NCBI GenBank assembly: GCA_008694505.1
Contig: VZDJ01000116.1
Location: forward strand, 21,265,027-21,329,026
Reading direction: 5' to 3'
Origin: Cyanoderma ruficeps
Taxonomy: Eukaryota; Chordata; Aves; Passeriformes; Timaliidae
Length of the DNA stretch: 64,000 nucleotides
The stretch's first letter is position 1; each line of letters starts with the position of its first letter. Positions 35,901 through 48,300 of the stretch are shown one piece after another. The position numbers and the translations under genes are program-made. Below the pieces are notes generated by a model. The model was not told where the DNA came from, searched no databases, and saw only the letters and a program-made list of their open reading frames with translations.

Positions 35901-38900
35901 CTGGAAACTGTGCTTTGTGATGTAGGTTTGACTATTGAAGACCTTTTTTAACAGAGTTTCAGCCATGCAGGGCTGATAGCAACTGCCCAGCTGCTTCAAG
36001 AAAATAATCAAATATGCCACCTAACAGCAAAGGCAATGCTACTTTTAGGGATCTTTTAAGATAAAGTACAAACACCTTCCCAAAGGAAAATTATCATCTG
36101 TCCAGCAATCATTTCAGATTTGACTGAGCAGCTGTTTAAATCTTCTCTCCTTGAGAAGGGCCAACAAAACTCTTCTTCCATCTCATCCTCGCTGCAATCA
36201 CAACCCTCTCACAGCTGTGGTTTGCATGCACAAGTCCAGCAGCACTTGCCCACCTTAAGAATTAACCCAGGACACAAGTAGCACATGATCTAGTAAAAAA
36301 TCCAACCAGCCAACCAATTAAAAAAAAACCCCAAGCCAAAAAGAGAAACCAAACTCCAACTCTCATTTGTTCTAAAGTAAAGCTTCACTTCCTGAATTAC
36401 CCTGTGACAGTACAAAGCACTTTGGCTGTTGCAATAGTTCATCTTTTATTGATGATCTGAAAGGGGACCAATTCTGAAGCCTCCAAAACCCTTCATTTTT
36501 CTGCTGAAGTCTCTCTCATTCATTATTTACATCCAAGAATTCTCCCTTCAAGCAGTACACGTACATTTAACTTCCCCTTTTCCTTCATTCAAGGCCTATT
36601 TAACTACAGCTGCAAAACAAAATATAAACACAGCACTAAAAAGTACAATTTGAGTGAAATACTGAATAACTAACGGTGAATTAACTGACAGTTTTTGGTT
36701 TAGGAAAAACGCTCTCTTCCTCTTCTGCTGCTTTTTTGGGGTTGTTTCACTTCCAAGCCTACTTAAGATAGAAAGTTTACTGAACTGAGACGTTATAATC
36801 ATATTTGCTGATTGCTTTAGCAATTGTCTCCTGCAATCTTCTAAACAAGTCATTAGACTCCCACTGATGGTTTCCAGGATAGAAAAAGATGACATGAACA
36901 TCCAACAATCATTATTTTTTCAGTCCAGCCATACTCACATCCCACATTCACACATTTAATTCTGGACACATCAGAGGCTGCTATTACCGTGCAAGACAAA
37001 TAGATGATGACCTGGAGGAGCAAAGACTGCTTTTTTAGCTCTTCCCATTATCATGAGTCAGAGATCTCCAAAACTGTGCATCTATGGGAGGAAAACAGAA
37101 CTGAATCATGCCAGGAGCTGTGGGTTTAACTGGTGTTTGCACCTCCCAGCTCCTCCTCAAGCCCTGCAGAGCAGCTCAGTGCTGGAGGCTGAGGTCCAAG
37201 AGAGGTGCTGTGTCCTCAGGGGTGCACCTCCTCTGGGCAAACAGCAGGCCAAAATTCACCTGCTCTCCCTCTCTTAGGAAAGTCAGTTTGATAAGGATTG
37301 TTTCTGATTGATAAAGATCCATTTACTGAATACATTTGCAAGGTAAGGTCTAAGTTACCCAGAGACGGTCTACCTCCAGAGCTGTAGTGAAAGTAGGTTT
37401 GGGCATTTGGGTTGGGTTTTTTGGATGTTCTTTGCTTTGGTTCTTTTTGTAGTTTTGTGGTGGTGTTCTGTGCATTTGGGTAGTTTCGGTGGGGGGCTTT
37501 TTATTCTTGGATTTTCTGTTTTCATTTTGATTTTATTAAGAGAGAAATAGTTTATATACATCTCTGCAAAGAAATTCCAGGATTTACTGCAATACAGCAA
37601 CGAAACAGATTTATATTACTGTCATTCCTATGGGTGTTTAAGTTAGTACACCAATACCTGAATAATTAGATTAGACAGCAAACTTGGTTGTGAAGGGTGA
37701 GGAGTATCCTTTGATACTTTTTACCAGCTTATCTCCTTTTTGCAAGGTTCTTAGCCAAAATGGCAAATACTGGTAAGTCTGAGCTTTGTCCATGTCCCCT
37801 GTCACCCAGTCCAACAGGACCATGTTCTAGCTCATTCTCAGCTGTGGTAGAAAGCAACTTCTCAGCTCCCTTTAGATTGTAGCATATATTCACATAATGG
37901 TTACAACTTAATTAGCTCTTATTGTTGTTGATCTACCAGCTTGTTAGCATCTAATCATCTTTTCCCATCTGCCTCTGGGGTGTCCAAGATGGCTTTGATA
38001 CATTAGAACCACAGCATAGCCAAAGTTATTCCTCATAACTTTTAATGATTTCCACCCCCTTCCCCATGGCAATAGAGCAGAACCCAACAGGAGCTGGATG
38101 AACACAGTCAACTCCTCCCAGAAGAAGTGTGATGACCCAGGAGGTCACAATCCCTCTCACTGGTCAAAGTGCAGCAACCCTGGGTCTCACCTCTAGAGCA
38201 GCATGACAAAGACAGCACAGATCTGGTGGCAGACAGAAAAGTGTGCTGGTGGTAAGGACTACTAATGGCAAGCAGTACTGAATGTTGAAATAAATTATCA
38301 GTAGAGAGCAAGTAAAATATCCAGCCCAGACAACTTTAAAGAATAATGAAAACAGTGGCTAGGAAGATGCAAGCAGTTGCTCCAGTGGTTACAGACTGAT
38401 GTTCACCTGATACTCCTCCCCAGGCTTATTCACCCTAGACAGAAAGCCAACACCCTCCTTCTGCATGCAGTTCATCCCTCTTTGGGAACAGGGGCTCTCA
38501 GGGAACAGACACTGGACAGCCACAGCCTCACCCAGCACAGCAAGGGGCAGGGCAGGAGCTCCCTTCCCAGTGGCTGAGGCCACCTCAGAGGGCAGATCCA
38601 GGGATGTAGGGCACTTCCATGGCTCCATGAGCAGGCTTCCAAACAGGATTCCTTTGTTGTTGTCCTTCCCCCCCATAGACTTGACCTCATCTGCCTCCAG
38701 CAGTTTCCCTCACAACCTCTCTTGAAAGTTTGGCAGGCTCTGTGGGCTGCCAGAGTAATTTACTATAAAGGCAGAAGGAAATGATAAATCAGTTTCAAAG
38801 CACAAACAACACAAAAGTGCATCTTCATAGCACACCAGTGAAACAGTTTCTCTATCAGGGCAAGAGGCCACAGCTCCTCTGTGTTCCAGGGTCAGTTTGG

Positions 38901-39132
38901 GCAGCATTCACACGTTTTTTTTTAGCATCACCTGGGCTTGGCAATTACCACATTGTTCTTTGCTGTTCAGTTACAGAAATAAGTGGCAGTCGCTTCACTC
39001 CCAGCACTAGGCAGTGGTAGAGGGCAAAATTCAGCCCACAGTGTGGTTAGGGGCATTGCTGGAACTGAGGCCACTCTGGGGTTCTTCACCTCATGGTTTG
39101 GCTTTACTGCATAATTGCAGATACCACACAGG
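32994..39132. other. Unique DNA, no gene recognised
   Basis: There are T/G-rich tracts at about 37395-37500 and an A-rich tract at about 36318-36350. A GC-richer patch at about 38450-38720 gives overlapping open frames in several frames on both strands, which is typical of chance frames. Confidence 0.55.
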
Positions 39133-39172
39133 CTGCTCGGTAGCCTATGGAATAACCTAGGCAACCGAGCAG
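39133..39172. repeat. 40-nt near-perfect hairpin (quasi-palindrome)
   Basis: The left arm CTGCTCGGTAGCCTA (39133-39147) pairs with the right arm TAGGCAACCGAGCAG (39158-39172) at 14 of 15 positions, with a 10-base loop. The arms carry CpG dinucleotides, which are rare in the flanks. No known transposon is recognised around it. Confidence 0.9.
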
Positions 39173-40024
39173 GAGGGCCTCTCTGCTTGCCTTTTTCTTT
39201 AAATAAACAAATGCAAGAAAAAAACGTAATTACCACATTGTAACTATGCCCATTGATGCAGTGGAGTGTGGAGGAGGAGGAGAAGAGAATGTCCCACTAC
39301 TGAGAATAGCTTTTAAGTATATACCATGCATTCATTAGCTTTGTTTACCCAGAAAAATGCCATGTAAGTCAGCAGTGGTGTAATTGGGTGCATAATACAG
39401 ATACATTCTTTAGTTCAAAGGTAAAATGAAAAGAAGGGGGAAAATAATACTTCACAATATGAGGTTATTTATTGTTCAGCAAAGTAGAAAACCTGATAAG
39501 AGGTTGTTTTCATTTTTCTGACTATTTACAGCTGATTTGTAAGCTTTTACTTTCCCCAAGCACAGGACAACTTTCACCCAACTGTGTCCATTGAGAACAA
39601 AACATTTCAATTTTATAATTGGAAAAAAAATCATTCTTCTAAACATAACTTAATTTTAGGAAATAAGAGAAATCAAATATGATAATGTTTTCTTGACTTT
39701 TCTGGCACCAACTTATAGAGAGTCATTTCCAGTTAGACTTTCAGCTTGCTGGAAACCAGATGTCTGTGGAGCCCTGAGAAAGCACAACATGCAATGCTCA
39801 AAACTCAGGAGACTGAGCAGAGATGTCACCACCTCTATGAATATTGCTGGGAGAGGAGTTTTTGCAGCTGTCAGTGACCTCTCTCTGCCCAGCACACCTC
39901 ACTCCACCAGGGCAGCTGTGAAACAACACCTCCAACAGCTGGGCTGGGTGGCTGCACCACGGGATTCCCCTTCCCACAGACCAACATCTGTCCCGTGTGC
40001 TGGCAGAACAGCAGGAGACACTGG
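39173..40024. other. Unique DNA, no gene recognised
   Basis: The open frame that starts at 39693 runs into the CR1 copy downstream and is not a gene. Part of the stretch just before 40025 may be further, unrecognised CR1 sequence. Confidence 0.5.
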
Positions 40025-40184
40025 TGCAGGTTGTCCAAAGAAGCTGGGGATATCCCATCCCTGGAAGTGTTCAAGTACAGGCTGGACAGGTTTTCAGCAA
40101 CCTGGATTAGTGTAAGGTGTCCCTGCCCATGGTAGAGGGGCTGGCACTAGGTCCCTTTCTGAGCCAAACCATTCTGTGATTATA
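40025..40184 (+). repeat. CR1 LINE, truncated 3' end
   Basis: GTTGTCCAAAGAAGCTGGGG, ATCCCATCCCTGGAAGTGTT, GGTGTCCCTGCCCATGG and CCAAACCATTCTGTGATT occur in the order found in the 3' region of avian CR1. The usual ATGATCTTTAAG block before the end is missing (near 40150), so this copy has a small internal deletion. It is 5'-truncated and holds no complete coding sequence. Confidence 0.93.
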
Positions 40185-41767
40185 GCTCTGACAGCCACGT
40201 GTTGGTCCTTGCGTAATTCCTGCACCACTTCCAATGCAAGAAAAAACCCCCACAACAGTAAAATAATAATTTACATTCAGCTGTCACCTAGAAATCAACA
40301 TCTCAGTGTCAAAGGTCAGATCTTTCATCAAGACCTTGCCTAGAGCTCTCTCTCTGTCATTCTTTATACACAGCTAATGATAACAGCCACACTGCAAACA
40401 GCTAAAAGGCTTTAGCCCTGGACTGCAGACACAGCAGGTGCTGGGTGTTCAGTTCAAGCAAGAACAAGAATTCAAAGGAAGCAAATTTGAGAGAGTTTAT
40501 TGCAGCATTAGCTGCCCAGGAAAAGACACACAGTCACCAGAGTTCAGGTCGTTCTATTAAAATCTTATCCTAATGCTTCTCCAGAATCCCAAACTGTATG
40601 AAATTAGAAAATTTAATTCTACACTACTCAAATGTAGAGATTAGAATTTGCTGCTGGAGCAGAGTAAATATCAACTCTAAAGCACAGAGGAGGATTTAAG
40701 CTTTTATAATTACAGACAAAAGCCTAAACATTAGCAAGAAAAATGTTTAAAATTCAAAACAAGAGTACAGCCATTAGCAAAACTACTGCTACATTTCATA
40801 GATATTGAACATTCCAGTTTAAGCCTAACAAAATGTAATCTTGAGTATTATCTGAGGCCAGACCAGGTTTTAGTTTGGTTGTTTTGGGTTTTTTCTTTAA
40901 TTCATGGCTTTGTTTAGGAGGTTTTAAATTTTTTACTATACTTCATATTTTAATTGTGGAAAGTCATTTCACAAGCAGGACAAAATTTTGGTCATTATCA
41001 ATTTCTCAGTGCTCCAGGTATATATTCAGCTAGATGAACTGTAACCTTACACTGTGTCACAGGGTGTTCTTTTGGCAAGGAGAAGCAGAATAAATTACTT
41101 TTAGGGTTTCCAGCTGGCAGCATCACTGGCTATATAAGAATGCAAGGTGGTTTTCTAAGACAGGGCAGTTATTTTAAGAAAATAAACTCCTCTCTCTATG
41201 GTATTACTCTCTTCAACAAATTTCACAAACGTTGATGTTGCCCAGTATACTCAAAACCTCAGCAAGATTCTTAGGATTTTTAAATGAGGACAAAATCTCT
41301 ATCTTATTTTAATGCAAGTCAGCAACCTGTTAGCAGAATGGGTCATTGACTTTTCAGAACCCTTTCTCCCTGAAGCAAGGGAAAAACATAAGAGACAACG
41401 GAAGGGTTTGCAGGGTCAAACAGTTTCTAAGAAATTTCCAGACAAGATCAGACGGGAAATGAATTGACAGCTCTGCAATTTATAGCCATTAAAATGCAAG
41501 ATATTACTTAGAATTTGTCCACCCAAAGGAGAAGATTTGGATGGGGAATCATGATTTCTGCACTAGTTAAATATGAAGATAAAGAGTTAGATAAACTTTC
41601 TAGTAGAAAAGTTTGGTTTTAGCAAAGATTTCCCTTCCTCTATCTCAGAACATACAGGTTAAACCATTGTACAGCAGAAGATCCTGAAATTCCTCTAAAA
41701 ACTATTTGGAATATTTCAATAGAATAGCACAACAATATTTTTTCCAGTAGAGATTTATACCTCTCAC
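40185..41767. other. Unique AT-rich DNA, no gene recognised
   Basis: There is a T/G-rich tract at about 40873-40900 and nothing else that can be supported. Confidence 0.6.
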
Positions 41768-41798
41768 ATCATAGAATGGTTGTGATGTTGAAAAACAC
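41768..41798 (-). repeat. Possible CR1 3' tip (very short)
   Basis: ATCATAGAATGGTT followed by GTTGAAAAACAC resembles the complement of the CR1 end (ATCATAGAATGGTTTGGGTTGGAAAAG). About 30 bases match loosely. It could be the remains of a strongly truncated copy, or chance. Confidence 0.4.
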
Positions 41799-44201
41799 AG
41801 TATCTTTTATAATGCAGTGGCACTATGATAAACCTCGTATTATTAAAACTCTCCAGTTTTCAGGTATCTCAAAAGAAACTTTTTTCCATGAAAATAACTC
41901 TACTCTTTCTTTCTGTCATGAAAATTCTGAGTAGCCGTTATGACCGGATTCCTGATTTCCCACATGCCCAACACCTGCAAATTCTTAAGTCCATTATTTA
42001 CACCCTGTCTTGCTAATTAAATAACTCTTCTTGCCTCTGGAGGCACAAAGGCAGCAAGAGCCTTTCTGTGCTTTGCAGGGAGGCAGAACGAGCCACTAAA
42101 CCTGGCTACGATTTCACAATGACCTGCTTAGAACCCAGACCAGACTGGGAAGAACACTTTTATCTCTATGCTGACACGGCCTACAAGTGCTAAATAGAGT
42201 AAATAATTCTGTATTTTGTTATTTGGACAGCAATCAAGGACTCCCCACCTCAGGTATATCCTAAGCCCAGTGCAGGTAGAAAGGTAAGGACAGCATTCAT
42301 CACTCAATTTTCATTTTAAAAAGAAGAGCCAGCCACCCTCAGTCAGCAATAGGGAATGGGAGAGAGCTGGTTACACAGAATAGCATTTTTCATGTTGCTT
42401 TGCAAAGGAACAGGCAGGAAGAGCACAGGTACCGTCATCCTGACATTAAAGGAATGAATGAGGAATAGGGACTTGAAGGAATTCTAAATGGGAACTTTCT
42501 TTCATAATTAGAAAGGGACAGGACTCTTAATGTCCAGGCCATGTTCTCAGGCTGTTTCCCTGCCAGGACAATGTATTCAGACTAAAAATAAAAGTACATT
42601 TTTATTTCCCCCAACAAAGAAGATGTTGCAACCGTTCACCCAAGATTAGTCAGCTGTGGTCATTTCTACACCAAAGAATATATTTAGAACCAGAGTGGAT
42701 ATTTTCCCCATCAAACAGGATGCTACAATTCAAGCAGGAATTTGCTCTTAGAAAACCTTTATGTCACACTGCTCAGGAGGTTCAGACAGCCTTGAACACT
42801 GGGCTGCAAAATCTGAGGTGGGGGAGGTACAGATGACAATAAAACATTGTCCTGCCTTTGATGCAAGTTAAAGCTTTGAGAAATAATCCACTTGCAGGGA
42901 AGAAGCCCTTCTATTTTATCATCATGTTAGTCAATTTTTTTTTTAACTGACCATACTGTAAAAGATTTTCTACTGACATTTGACAGAAGAAAAGAGAAAG
43001 TTTTTCAACTAAAGAAAAAGTCCGTAAATCACTTCCCTATTCTTCTGCTGACAATATCTCTCTGTCACTCACAAAGCCATTTTCCATTATTGCTACCACT
43101 GTAATGTAGAATCCTTTTTACTCTTTGGAAAGAATATTCATCATTTATACAGAACCTCTCAGTTGTTTCACTTTATCTCTTACTAAAACTGTTCCCTCCA
43201 AATCTCCATTTTTCTTGGAATTTGTGAAACTTTCATGCAATTTTTTCTTGTCCAGAAAGACATCTATTAACTTTCTGCATCAAAATGTCAGAGACTGAGG
43301 AAAGTTCCTTCTGAAATAAGTTTCCTCTTCAGCTCTGATCTTTTAAACTGTGAGGCTCTTTACCCATGATGTCTCTCACGATCTGTGACTTTAGTTAAAC
43401 CGTTCGATTCCTAGGAAAAGGAATATTGAGCTGGAAAACCATTTTCTTCCGACTATGGGAATACCTTCAAAAGATCTCCTACTCACACCCTTCTGTTAAC
43501 AGCCTATTGGCCATCTTTTGATTGCACTCTCTTTTGCTACATTTTTCCAAGTTTCCTCTCATTTTTGGATTAAACCTCAAAGACTTTCCTCATAGCACCT
43601 TCAAATACCAGAAACACCATTCTTTTCCAGTATTGTGTCTAATCACAGGTAAGAATTGGGGCTCTGAACTTATTTTCCCTCCTGCTGCTGACATCATATG
43701 ATATATAAGTTAAGATGAATGAGCACAATTTAAAATCACTCCAGCCTGATAGGGAAATGGTGGGAATTCTACATTCCCACTATTATCCTCTACACAGAAA
43801 TAAGGTAAAATCCTGCAACTCTGTCATTTGAAACTGAAAGCAGCCCTTCCCTAACTTGGTTTTATGGCATGGAAAAGGCACACACATGGTTGTCATAGCA
43901 AAGCTCCAGGTTAATCAGCTATGTTGAGGATTTGTCCTTCCTTTGCTGCACTGATCTTCCCAAATATAAACACAGAGTATTCAACCCTTCCCAGATACCC
44001 CCTGCATGAAGAAGTTGAGTTTGACTGGGGTTTTTTGCAAACAAAAGAGGCTCTTAACCTTCCAGCAGTCACTTGTACCAAACTAGAGTGATTGTTAAGT
44101 ACTAAACCCGCCAACACAAGCTTGAAGAAGTAGCTTTATACCTAGTGATGTATAATCTACACTCCCAGCAGATCTTGTTTGGGAAAATTTGCGAGCAGAA
44201 T
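41799..44201. other. Unique AT-rich DNA, no gene recognised
   Basis: No long open frame, repeat or RNA gene could be recognised. Confidence 0.6.
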
Positions 44202-44756
44202 TCTCAGGGTTTAACCCCAGCTGGCACCTAAGCACCACAGAGCTTGTCATTCAGTCTTCCATCAATGGGATGGGGAGACAATCAGAAGAGTAAAAGTAGG
44301 AAAATTCATGGGTTGAGATAAAGAGATTTCAACCTGTAAAGGTTGAAAAAAGCCATACATACAAGCAAAGCAAAGAATTCATTTACTGCTTTCCATCAGC
44401 AGATGTTCAGTCATCTCCAAGAGAGCAGGGCTCCATTACATGAATTGATTACCTGGGAAAACAAGCATCGCTCCCAACATCCCTCCATTCTTTTTTCCCC
44501 ACCTGTGTTTACTGGGCAAGGCGCCACTTGTGGTCAGTTGGGGCCAGCAGTCTGGGCTCTGTCCCCTCCCAGCTCCTTGTGCAGCCCCAGGCTGCTCACT
44601 GGTGGAGTGTGGAACAGAAAATGCCCTGACTGTGTGTAAACACTGCTCAGTAGTAATGAAAATATCTTTACTATCAACACAGTTTTCAGCACAAATCCGA
44701 AGTACAGCTCCATATCAGCTACTTTGAAGAAAACTCTGCCCCAGCCAAAGCCAGCA
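44202..44756 (-). mobile_element. Avian ERVL-type solo LTR, minus strand (about 555 bp)
   Basis: Read on the plus strand it is the mirror of the ERVL LTR at 32428. It opens with GGGTTTAACCCCAGCTGGCA and then CACCTAAGCACCACAGAGC. It continues with GGTTGAGATAAAG and GGTCAGTTGGGGCCAGC, then CCCTCCCAGCTCCTTGTGCA, TTTTCAGCACAAATCC, CATATCAGCTACTTTGAAGA, and ends CTGCCCCAGCCAAAGCCAGCA. These are the conserved blocks of the avian ERVL LTR in the expected order over nearly full length. No second LTR or internal region lies alongside. The left terminal bases are not the expected TG, and no clear target duplication was found, so the ends are uncertain by a few bases. The part around the polyadenylation signal is altered and now forms a small hairpin (44327-44348). 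Confidence 0.88.
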
Positions 44757-47700
44757 AAAGGAGCTTGCTTTGCCATCCTCTCCTTAGGAACTCTTGATGG
44801 ATCTCACTTCCATGGCCTTTCCAAACCATCTGTATTTTTTGCCTTCAAAACACATTCTCCATAACACATGATTATATTGCTGACACTGCCTCCAAAGTTA
44901 CTTTTTTTCAGACCTTCTACGTTATTTCATTTGGCCTTCCAGCTCTTGTCCTGACTGAAAACATCATTCACCATCTCTTGTCTGAATGACAATATTTCAT
45001 TCCAAGCCCACCACTGTGCACATTGAGTTTGGGGAAGATTCTTCCTCATGTTCATTGCTTTGCTTTTACTAACACAGAATTATTTTATCACATCCATGTT
45101 CTGAAATTCAGGATAGTGAAGTGCTCCTGTATCAAGTCTCAATTCTCTCTTTCCACTCACACTTTTTCTCTATTGTTTTGAACATACAGTTTTGCCTGCT
45201 GCCCAAATGACTTTTTCAAACCATCTCTCACAATGTATCATTTGCAAGATCAGTGACAGCTTAGTTACTGCAAAAACCTCTGGCTAAAACTAACCAAAAG
45301 GGTTTTTTTGTTTGTTTTTTTTAGTTAACTAGCTATATCACGTTATCCAGGTCATTTTCCTTCACAAAGGTATATATTTACTTGTATAAAAATGAAGAAT
45401 TGCAACTTCTCCCCAAAAGGACACATTAAAATTAACAGACATACATTTTGATAGCAACTAGCAGTTATTTTTCATGAGCTTGTGGTTTTAAAACTGAAAG
45501 CAGTAGTTCAATAAATTTGCATTTCCTTTCTATTTGAAATCTTGGTTAAGCATCCCCAATATAGGCACTTAGCGGCAATATAGCCACTCAAAGTTTTTAA
45601 AAATTTTTTGTTACCTTTTGAGAAGGGAGGGGTAGTCCTTCTTTTATCTCCAGCCTGGTTTTTTCCACTTCCAGCAAGAACAGGCTGTTCTTTATCAAAT
45701 CATAAAAACCTGTGTGGGAGTGAAAAAAACAGCAAAATAAGGAAGAGGGAAAAGTAAATTAAAAGCAGCTAAGTATGCGTACCATAGAAAAGAAAAGCAA
45801 TATAAGTTTAAATGACCTTCTTGAACTTTGATGGCAACTTTTGACAAGCTCTATATAGAAATCCACTGCGCTTTGGGTTTCTGATGGATTTTCTTGTGCC
45901 AGTTCTGACTCTGATACTTGACAAGGAGACAACTGTTTGCAATGCTCCAGAAAGGTTTGGTAGAAAAATAAACACATTGCTGTGTCCTTGTAGCACTCAT
46001 AACAAAGATCAGGAGCATTGAACAGAATCAACCTCTAACCCCTAAGAGGATAAGCATCCACCCCAGCCCCAGCTCCCAGGCTGAGGCTGGAAGGTTGGGC
46101 GCTGCTACTTTCACACAGAACTAACCCCACACCTTTAGATCCCTTTGACAAATATACATCCAAATATGCATTCTCACTAACTACATTTAGTTTCTTTTTC
46201 TCTCATTTTATATGCCTTATTTTTTTCCACAGTGCTTGGCTAAACTTGTGAGATTATAACCAAGTCATTTGAAAAGCAATGGCAGGGTTGATAGAGTGCT
46301 GCTGGCATCAGAAGGAAGCTCACCAATTGACAAGATCTGTCATCCACTCAAAGAGAAATAGGATAATAAACGTAAGGTGGAGAAGGTGACACCACCTCTC
46401 TCTAAAACAAAAATTACCCCACCACAGTTCCCAAAGCATACAGGAAAAGCTGTACACAAAATAAGGAAGTTGTTTTGCATCTGGTGGGAACCTGTAAAAA
46501 TTGCACCGAGAGAGCATTTCTAAACTAAGCACACATCCTTGAAGTTAAAAAGGGTAAAGTTGTAGGATGTAAATTATGGGGGTAAAATTAAAATAACTTC
46601 TCATCTATAATGAACTGGATGGCAATTGTGAACGGGACAAATCCTGAATGTTTTGTCTCAGCCTGGTCACTGCTGTCTTCTTACCTGTGTTCCACACCAC
46701 TCTTTTAAAAGAACTGGTTCTGCTATGCTCAGATAACATGAATGCACACACAATGTAAGGATTTCGAGGGAAACTTCCTCTTAGAGGATAATAATTACAG
46801 TGTTAGTAAGCTATGGGGGGAAAGGATAGGGTGGAAAGAGAAGTGTTGGGGGATTTTTTGGGACTAATGGAGGGATGGGAGGTGGCAGAAGGGGTTTTAG
46901 TACCTTATGGGGTTTTATGTGAGAAAAATGTAGCTGTTGGACTCCAGCATACACAAACCTGGATTAAAGTTGTTAAGAACACTGAAATGCAGACACTCAT
47001 AAACATTGCTGTATTTATATTAGGGAAAATATATTTAAATCTCCTTTCTCTTTAGACTAAAGGGATTATCTAACCCTACGAGCATAGCTATGTAAAAGAG
47101 GAAGGTGAGGAAGCAAAAGGAAATCTTTGGTGTTTGTTGTGTGTGCAGACCCAGAGCTCTCAGCAGTTCACAGAGCAGCAGCTGAAGTGAGAGTACAGGC
47201 TTTTGGCTCTCTGATCACCAGAGAAAAAGATGAACACTTAAGAGAAACAAATTATGTAAGCAATATGAGTGCAAGTGATTTGGGAAAGGGCAGCTTTCTC
47301 CCTACTCATTGCTGATGAAAGCTGGCAGCCAGAAGCTCTAGGCACTGCCTGGCAGATTTCAGAGGGCTATGCCTTTGAAGAAACTACAAACATGTAGTGA
47401 GTGACAACAACAATCAGTCAGAAGAGAGCAAGTATTACATTTCATCAAATCAGAGTGTGCTAGCTGTTCCAGAGAACAACTTTACAAAAAAAATATCCAG
47501 AGTAATAGGATAAATACCTCAAAAAGCATTAGTGATAGGCATTAAAATGACTTGTAGCACAGAGGTGTTTGCTGTAAACACAGGCTGCCATGAGACATTT
47601 AAGGTGAGGCTTAACATACAAAAAAAAAATTGTGTTAAGTCAAATATCAACAATACTTCTGGTCTCAGAGGCAGCAACAGAAGTGCTAATGACAGTGAGT

Positions 47701-48049
47701 AACCACCAGATTTCGAGGATCTGTGCCTCTTTGTCAGCCCCCATGTGCATGCACACATCAGTGCTGCCATCTGAAGACAGCACTGAGCTGAGAGCAGCTG
47801 AGCTCAGCACCTTCCCCGGTTGTAGAGTGCATTCAGGGAACGAGGCAGGGCCAGTCAAGCATTATAAACCAAGGGCTTGGATTCCTAGCATCCAGCCCAA
47901 AAAAGCTATTTCTAGAAATGGTCGTCTCGTTCTTAAATAAAGGACATCTCCTTTGTAAACGTTCTGGGGATCCAGTAAACGCATTTATGCTACCATGACC
48001 ATAAACCCATGTTTCAATGATAGTTTCTTCTTCAGTTCACTTTAAATAA
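44757..48049. other. Unique DNA, no gene recognised
   Basis: A G-rich tract at about 46813-46920 gives a Gly-rich open frame that looks like chance. Nothing else can be supported. Confidence 0.55.
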
Positions 48050-48300
48050 AATAGAATCATTAAAGAGTTTGGGTTGGAAGGGACCTTTAAAGATCATCTA
48101 GTCCAATTCCCCTGGAACAAGCAGAGACATCTTGAAATAGAGGTTACTCAAAGCCCCATCCAGCCTGACCTTGAATGTCCCCTGGGGCATCTACCACCTC
48201 TTTGAGCAACGTGTTCCAGTGTTTCCCCACTTCCCATGTAAAAGAATGATTCCTTGTATCTAGCCTGAGTCCACCCTGCTTTGGCTCAAAGCCAAAAGGT
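48050..48300 (-). repeat. CR1 LINE, 3' end and part of the 3' ORF end
   Basis: On the plus strand this begins ATAGAATCATTAAAGAG and continues GGGTTGGAAGGGACCTTTAA, AGATCATCTAGTCCAA, CCCCATCCAGCCTGACCTTG, CACCTCTTTGAGCAA and TTCCTTGTATCTAGCCTGAG. This is the complement of the avian CR1 3' region, running from the terminal repeat unit into the end of the second open frame. It is the longest CR1 copy in the window and still truncated at its 5' end. The upper boundary is approximate, because similarity fades beyond about 48300. Confidence 0.95.

Noticed and set aside
37395..37500. T/G-rich tract as a possible regulatory or quadruplex element
   Set aside because: G runs are short and irregular. 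It looks like low-complexity DNA.
39693..40115. 140-codon plus-strand frame
   Set aside because: Its 3' part is CR1 3'-end sequence, which is non-coding, so the frame is accidental.
46813..46920. G-rich tract giving a Gly/Glu-rich frame
   Set aside because: No coding signature beyond base composition.
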